Assembly (NCBI GenBank): GCA_002408385.1
Contig: DHSB01000155.1
Coordinates: 1 to 9,076 of the forward strand
Direction: 5' to 3'
Origin: Myxococcales bacterium UBA5297
Lineage (GTDB): Bacteria > Myxococcota > Myxococcia > Myxococcales > UBA5297
Length of the DNA: 9,076 nucleotides
Each line of letters starts with the position of its first letter. Positions within the stretch are counted from its first letter, which is position 1. The position numbers and the translations under genes were made by a program. Below, in pieces: positions 5,650-9,076 of this stretch. Below the pieces are notes generated by a model that did not search any database, was not told the origin of the DNA, and was given only the letters and a program-made list of their open reading frames with translations.

Positions 5650-8600
5650 GGCTCCTCCTCGGCCACCCAGGCGGCCCAGTTCTCGGTGTCTTCGGGCAAC
5701 CGCAGGCCGTCGAGCACGACGGCGCGCGGCTCGACGAGCGCGAGCAGATCCGAAGGCAAGCTCGACAAACGCAGCTTGCGCCCGTAGGCGTCGCGGACCG
5801 GCTGGTCGCGCTTCTCGCAGGCGGCGAGCGCGCGGTCCCACATCTTCGCCATCAGCGCCGGCCCCATCACCTCGCCCTTGGGCCCCTCCAGCTCCCACGC
5901 CCGCACCTGAGCGTGCAGCTCGGCGAGCACGACGTAGAACCGATCGGTGAGCTCCTCGACCGGATCGAAGAGGCTCGAGGCATGGGCGTAGACGTAGGAG
6001 TCGATCTCCGCGCGGGTCGGCAGGGTGCTCACCTTGAGGATGGTCGCCTCGACCGCGTGCGCGCCGCGGACCCGGCCCATCGTCAGGGCCTGCGCGTCGA
6101 GCGCGGCGAAGGCGGGCGAAGAAACCTCGACCTTCGGCCGCACGCGCGCCATGTCGTCCGGGCCGGCGAGCGGGACGAGCTGCGCGAGGCTCTCGTCGAC
6201 GCCGAAGAGCCCGACCGCGGCCCGCGCGCCCTTGCCGCCGACGGCGGTCTCGAGCAGCAGCTTCGCGGTCTGCCCGGGCGCGTACTGCTCCTCTTCGGCC
6301 CGAAGAGCGAGGTCGAGCGACTGCGGCGGGCGCACCCAGGCGACCACGCGCGCCCCGCCCCACTGCACCTCGAGCCAGCCGTGGAGATCCTTGGGCAGCT
6401 CGAACACCGCCTCGCGCTTCTTCGGGTCGACCTTGGCCTCGACAGAGCGCTCCTCGGTCTTCAGGCAGAGCTTCTCGGGGAGCTTGCCGGTGAAGCTGGG
6501 GCCGCGGACGATCTCCACGGTCAGCTTGCCGCCCGGCTCGGCGACGACCGGAGAGACTCGGAGGCGGATCTCCGGGACGCTTCCCGGCAACAAGAGCAGG
6601 CGCGCCGCTCCTCGCTCCTCGCCGCCGACGGACGCCTCGACGAGCAGCTCGTACCCGACCGCAACCGTGGGCGGCGGACGGCTCTCGCCCGCGGGCAGGC
6701 TCGGCTCGGCCACCAGGCGCGCGAAGCCGACGGCGTCGTATTGCGCCGGCTCTTCGAGGCGCAGGGTCGAGAGCTTACGTTCGATGCAGGCGGCCTGCGA
6801 CGCATCGAGGACCGCGAAGTTGACGTGCGGATCCGCGCTCCAGGAGACCGTGACCTCCTTGCTCTCCTTGCGCACCCGCCACGAGAGGAGCCTGGGGAGC
6901 GAGCTGCTCTCCGATAAGGACTTGGCCACGCATTCGCGCGCGTCGAGCGCGAAGGTCGCGAGGGTGCGGTCGAGCCCCACCGATGTTCCAGGGATGCCCT
7001 CGCTGGAGAGGCGCAGCTCGGGGAGATCGCTCTCGCCGATCGAGTACGAGAGGCGGAAGAGCCGCTCGTCGCCCGGCGGGAGGCGTCTTCTCTCGATCTC
7101 CTTGGCGAGGCAGCGCGCCAGCCGAGAGTCCTGGAAACCGATCGCGGCGATGCCGCCGCCGCGCTCGACCCGAACCCCGAGCGTCACCGAGTCGCGGCCG
7201 CCCGAAAACCGCGCGCACGGCAGCAGGCCGGGGGTCCAAGAGTCCGCCGCCCTCAGGTCGGCCAGGCTCGGGCCGTCGCCGATGAGGTCGCGCATCGCGC
7301 CCCGGCTGACCGCGGGCGGGCGCTTCCTCGGGCGCACGGGCATCGGCGGGATGACCACGTTGATCGGCGGCCCCGGATCGAGCTGGAGTTGGGCGACGCC
7401 GTCCTCATCGCACTCGGTCCGGGTGCCCTCGTCGGCAGGGTCCCAGGCACGCTTGACGAGGAGCGAGGCGCGCGGCAGGACCGAGCCGGCCGCGTCGGTG
7501 ACCCGCAGGTAGACGCGGTTGCTGAACCCTTGGACAAGCCTGTCGCCGAGCTCGGTGACCGCCGCGACCTGGATAGGCTCTTCGGCGAGCAGCACCGCGG
7601 CGTGGCCGTCGACCCGGTCACCGGCGGGATCGGTCGCCGTCAGCCGCGCGGCCAGACTGACGCGCCCGCGCAGGTCGCCGGGGACCTGCGGGAGCGCGAG
7701 GCGAAAGTGCCCCCACTCGTCGGTCCTCGCTCCCCGCGGGAGCGCACCCTCGAGCCAGTCGCTCGGAACCGGCCAGGCGCCGCTGGGCGACCACTCGAGC
7801 GCGACCTCGGCGCGGGCGACCGGCGCTCCGGAGCTGTAGACGACCGCGCCCTGGAGCTCCGGCGTGTCACCTCGGCCGTAGAAGGGCCTCGACGCCGCGG
7901 CCTCGACCCGGAAGCGAGGCAGCGTGAAGGGCTCGACCTGAAACGAGACCTCGTCGCTCGCCTCGCCCGACGCCCAGCGCACGCGCCAATGGCCGGTAAC
8001 CGCCTGAGAGTCGAGCGGGAAGCTGCCGGCGACGACCCCCCACTCGCCCGCGGGCGCCTTCTCCTCGAGGAGGATCTCGCCGGTCGGGTCGGTGACCATC
8101 CATCGGCCGGGGCGGCCGTCGAGCGGAGTCAGGTCGCGGGCGCGCAGCACGACCGCGCGGAAGCGGACCGTGTTCCCCGGCTCGTAGAGCGGCCGGTCGG
8201 TGATGACGTGGACGCGCGCGGGCGCATAGACCGCGAGCGGCACGTCGAGAGCCTCCTCGCCGAGCGGCGTGCGAACCCGGGCGCGCAGCAGGTAGTCGCC
8301 GTCGGGGATCTCGGGCAGGACGACGCCGCGGGCCTCGAGAGCGCCGGCGGCCTCGTGCCAGCCGCGCTTGGGCGAAAGCGGCCGCTCCTCGGCGCCCACG
8401 ACGAGGGCCAGCTCGCACTTCACGCGTCCGACGCTCGCCTGTCGCGCCTCGTCGGCCGGACCGGTCGTGAAGAGGGCGCGGGCCCCGCAACTCACCGAGC
8501 CCTCGGTGTTTCGGCGCAGCCCGTTCGCCGAGGCGAAGACCGTCTGGCGCGGCGCGCCGTCCGGGCAGTGGCTCGCGACGATTCCGTAGCGAAGCCAGGC

Positions 8601-8693
8601 GGAGATGCAGACGAACTGCGAGACGACGAGCAGGCTCGCTGCGAGCAACCCGGCTATCGTCCAGTGCCACCAACGAAGACGCTTCTTCGACAT
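5646..8693 (-). CDS. Alpha-2-macroglobulin-like protein, N-terminal half, membrane-anchored
   Basis: This 1015-residue protein is the N-terminal half of a split bacterial alpha-2-macroglobulin. A basic start (MSKKRLRWWH) and one hydrophobic segment (about 11-33) would anchor it in the inner membrane with the rest in the periplasm. Residues 158-260 are the MG2 / A2M_N domain (VHVITDRPLYEPGNTVRFRA). Further MG domains run to about 455. Residues 462-662 are an unusual insert with three Cys-centred repeats (Cys528, 588, 636). About 675-845 is the bait-region-type domain (EEQYAPGQTAKLLLET, LFGVDESLAQLV). The tail, 855-1015, is mostly helical. There is no A2M or thioester domain; these are in the next gene, joined by ATGA. 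Together the two chains make 1790 residues, about the size of a whole bacterial macroglobulin. The frame is open up to 9038, but the start at 8693 is chosen for its AGGAGG six bases away and the membrane anchor right after it. Confidence 0.88.
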   Translation of the reverse strand: MSKKRLRWWHWTIAGLLAASLLVVSQFVCISAWLRYGIVASHCPDGAPRQTVFASANGLRRNTEGSVSCGARALFTTGPADEARQASVGRVKCELALVVGAEERPLSPKRGWHEAAGALEARGVVLPEIPDGDYLLRARVRTPLGEEALDVPLAVYAPARVHVITDRPLYEPGNTVRFRAVVLRARDLTPLDGRPGRWMVTDPTGEILLEEKAPAGEWGVVAGSFPLDSQAVTGHWRVRWASGEASDEVSFQVEPFTLPRFRVEAAASRPFYGRGDTPELQGAVVYSSGAPVARAEVALEWSPSGAWPVPSDWLEGALPRGARTDEWGHFRLALPQVPGDLRGRVSLAARLTATDPAGDRVDGHAAVLLAEEPIQVAAVTELGDRLVQGFSNRVYLRVTDAAGSVLPRASLLVKRAWDPADEGTRTECDEDGVAQLQLDPGPPINVVIPPMPVRPRKRPPAVSRGAMRDLIGDGPSLADLRAADSWTPGLLPCARFSGGRDSVTLGVRVERGGGIAAIGFQDSRLARCLAKEIERRRLPPGDERLFRLSYSIGESDLPELRLSSEGIPGTSVGLDRTLATFALDARECVAKSLSESSSLPRLLSWRVRKESKEVTVSWSADPHVNFAVLDASQAACIERKLSTLRLEEPAQYDAVGFARLVAEPSLPAGESRPPPTVAVGYELLVEASVGGEERGAARLLLLPGSVPEIRLRVSPVVAEPGGKLTVEIVRGPSFTGKLPEKLCLKTEERSVEAKVDPKKREAVFELPKDLHGWLEVQWGGARVVAWVRPPQSLDLALRAEEEQYAPGQTAKLLLETAVGGKGARAAVGLFGVDESLAQLVPLAGPDDMARVRPKVEVSSPAFAALDAQALTMGRVRGAHAVEATILKVSTLPTRAEIDSYVYAHASSLFDPVEELTDRFYVVLAELHAQVRAWELEGPKGEVMGPALMAKMWDRALAACEKRDQPVRDAYGRKLRLSSLPSDLLALVEPRAVVLDGLRLPEDTENWAAWVAEEEP
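6705..7196 (-). repeat. Three degenerate Cys-helix repeats inside the A2M N-terminal half
   Basis: Residues 500-663 of the A2M N-terminal-half protein hold three similar units. Each has a beta-rich stretch, then a Cys-bearing helix ending near a Leu-Pro or Leu-Glu: DSRLARCLAKEIERRRLP (Cys528), LDARECVAKSLSESSSLP (Cys588), LDASQAACIERKLSTLRL (Cys636). The strand-then-Cys-helix-then-Pro pattern resembles the AgmX/PglI C-terminal domain common in myxobacteria and distantly TonB C-terminal domains. Similarity between the units is by eye. Confidence 0.5.
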
Positions 8694-8699
8694 GGGGTC

Positions 8700-8705
8700 C
8701 CTCCT
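8700..8705 (-). promoter_or_regulatory. Ribosome binding site fixing the A2M N-half start
   Basis: On the minus strand a perfect AGGAGG sits six bases before the ATG at 8693. The open frame extends 115 codons further upstream, but those codons are Arg-rich with no family resemblance, and this site with the following membrane anchor decides the start. Confidence 0.8.
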
Positions 8706-8715
8706 GCGCGCGGCC

Positions 8716-8721
8716 ATCATA
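8716..8721 (-). promoter_or_regulatory. Possible -10 box of the A2M-TPM-Tim44 operon
   Basis: TATGAT on the minus strand matches the sigma-70 -10 consensus at five of six positions. The expected -35 position (about 8739-8744) reads TCGGGT, a poor match, and is overlapped by a dyad at 8737-8751. If used, transcription would start near 8709 with a very short leader and would probably need an activator. Confidence 0.3.
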
Positions 8722-8736
8722 CGCGCAGGGTGCGGT

Positions 8737-8751
8737 TGACCCGATAGGTCA
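8737..8751. promoter_or_regulatory. Dyad TGACC-N5-GGTCA upstream of the A2M operon
   Basis: Perfect 5-bp arms around five bases, overlapping the place where the -35 box of the candidate promoter should be. In addition GGTTGAC occurs at 8734-8740 and again at 8754-8760, 20 bp apart (about two helical turns). This looks like a possible binding site for a regulator, but short dyads arise often by chance. Confidence 0.3.
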
Positions 8752-8764
8752 CTGGTTGACGCTG

Positions 8765-8785
8765 GTCGAGAGTCGAGAGTCGAGG
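8765..8785. repeat. Tandem heptamer GTCGAGA, three copies
   Basis: GTCGAGA occurs at 8765-8771 and 8772-8778, followed by GTCGAGG at 8779-8785 and a further ATCGAC. It is a short tandem repeat in non-coding DNA, about 75 bases upstream of the A2M start. It could change copy number by slippage. Confidence 0.6.
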
Positions 8786-9012
8786 ATCGACTGCACGGCC
8801 TGCGCCCGAAACCCAAGCGATCGGTCGCAAGCTGGTTCGGGCGAATGGCAATGCACCCGTCCAGGAATGGAGCTGATGCGCGGGCGACACGTGGGCTCCC
8901 GTCCGGCCCTCCGGCTCGCGGCATCGCGTTGGTCCGGGTTCGCCCCGCCGGTCCTCGCCGAGCCACTGTCGCCGCCCGGCAAGGCCCACTCTGCGCCGCA
9001 CGGAAGCATCGG

Positions 9013-9076
9013 CGGCGACCGACGATGCGACCGTGCACGCGAAAGGGGCACAGACGGCGACCGACGATGCGACCGT
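9013..9076. repeat. 22-base direct repeat with 42-bp spacing, cut by window end
   Basis: The same 22 bases, beginning CGGCGACCGACG and ending GCGACCGT, occur at 9013-9034 and 9055-9076, separated by 20 different bases. The second copy ends exactly at the window end, so its true length and the number of further copies cannot be seen. Bases just left of the two copies differ. It may be the first two units of a tandem or interspersed array. Confidence 0.7.

Larger units (their letters stand above)
8706..9076. other. Non-coding region upstream of the A2M operon
   Basis: No convincing gene is seen here. The A2M N-half frame stays open to 9038 and a plus-strand frame from ATG 8845 stays open to the window end, but both translate to Arg/Pro/Gly-rich sequence without recognisable motifs, as random GC-rich DNA does. 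The stretch holds the possible operon promoter, a dyad, a tandem heptamer and the 42-bp-spaced repeat at the right edge. Confidence 0.6.

Noticed and set aside
5650..6363. N-terminal extension of the A2M C-terminal-half frame up to 6363
   Set aside because: The extra 238 codons are Arg/Gly-rich and overlap the well-supported A2M N-half gene. The signal peptide, ribosome binding site and ATGA overlap all point to the start at 5649.
8694..9038. 115-codon upstream extension of the A2M N-half frame
   Set aside because: No family resemblance, Arg-rich, and it would place the membrane anchor internally. AGGAGG six bases before 8693 fixes the later start.
8845..9076. Plus-strand open frame from ATG 8845 to the window end
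   Set aside because: About 77 Arg-rich codons with no convincing ribosome binding site and no recognisable motif. It is only notable because the 42-bp repeat is in frame; more sequence would decide.
9013..9076. CRISPR array
   Set aside because: Only two copies are visible, the shared part is 22 bases and the interval 20, both short for CRISPR, and no cas gene is present.

Overview
The window is very GC-rich with strong third-position GC bias. It suggests a soil or sediment bacterium of the Myxococcota / former Deltaproteobacteria type; this is an inference from composition, the bacterial alpha-2-macroglobulin pair and the Cys-helix repeats, not a proven assignment. It holds five genes: one on the plus strand and four on the minus strand, meeting tail to tail at a shared hairpin terminator near 966-997.

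Left part (1-948, plus strand): a MerR-family regulator with a C-terminal TipAS drug-binding domain. The gene carries three hallmarks of the Streptomyces tipA design: a TTGACC/TATCGA promoter with a 19-bp spacer, an inverted repeat filling that spacer, and an in-frame internal start with its own ribosome binding site at the start of the ligand-binding domain. The cysteine that in TipA bonds covalently to thiostrepton is glycine here (as I recall the TipA sequence).

Right part (1029-8693, minus strand): a likely four-gene operon, in transcription order: (i) the membrane-anchored N-terminal half of a bacterial alpha-2-macroglobulin (1015 aa), containing an unusual insert of three Cys-centred repeats; (ii) the separately exported C-terminal half (775 aa) with the A2M, thioester-like and MG10 domains but no CxEQ thioester; (iii) a TPM-domain membrane protein (208 aa); (iv) a membrane protein with two tandem copies of a Tim44-like plus zinc-ribbon unit (525 aa). 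Genes i/ii and iii/iv overlap by ATGA. A 92-bp gap with a strong stem-loop separates ii from iii.

A working model (inference) is an envelope-quality module: a two-chain macroglobulin in the periplasm, paired with inner-membrane TPM and Tim44/zinc-ribbon proteins that could sense or handle membrane proteins. The drug-sensing regulator converges on the operon and need not control it.

Right edge (8694-9076): no convincing gene. It holds the ribosome binding site and a possible -10 for the operon, a dyad, a tandem heptamer, and a direct repeat of 42-bp spacing cut by the window end.
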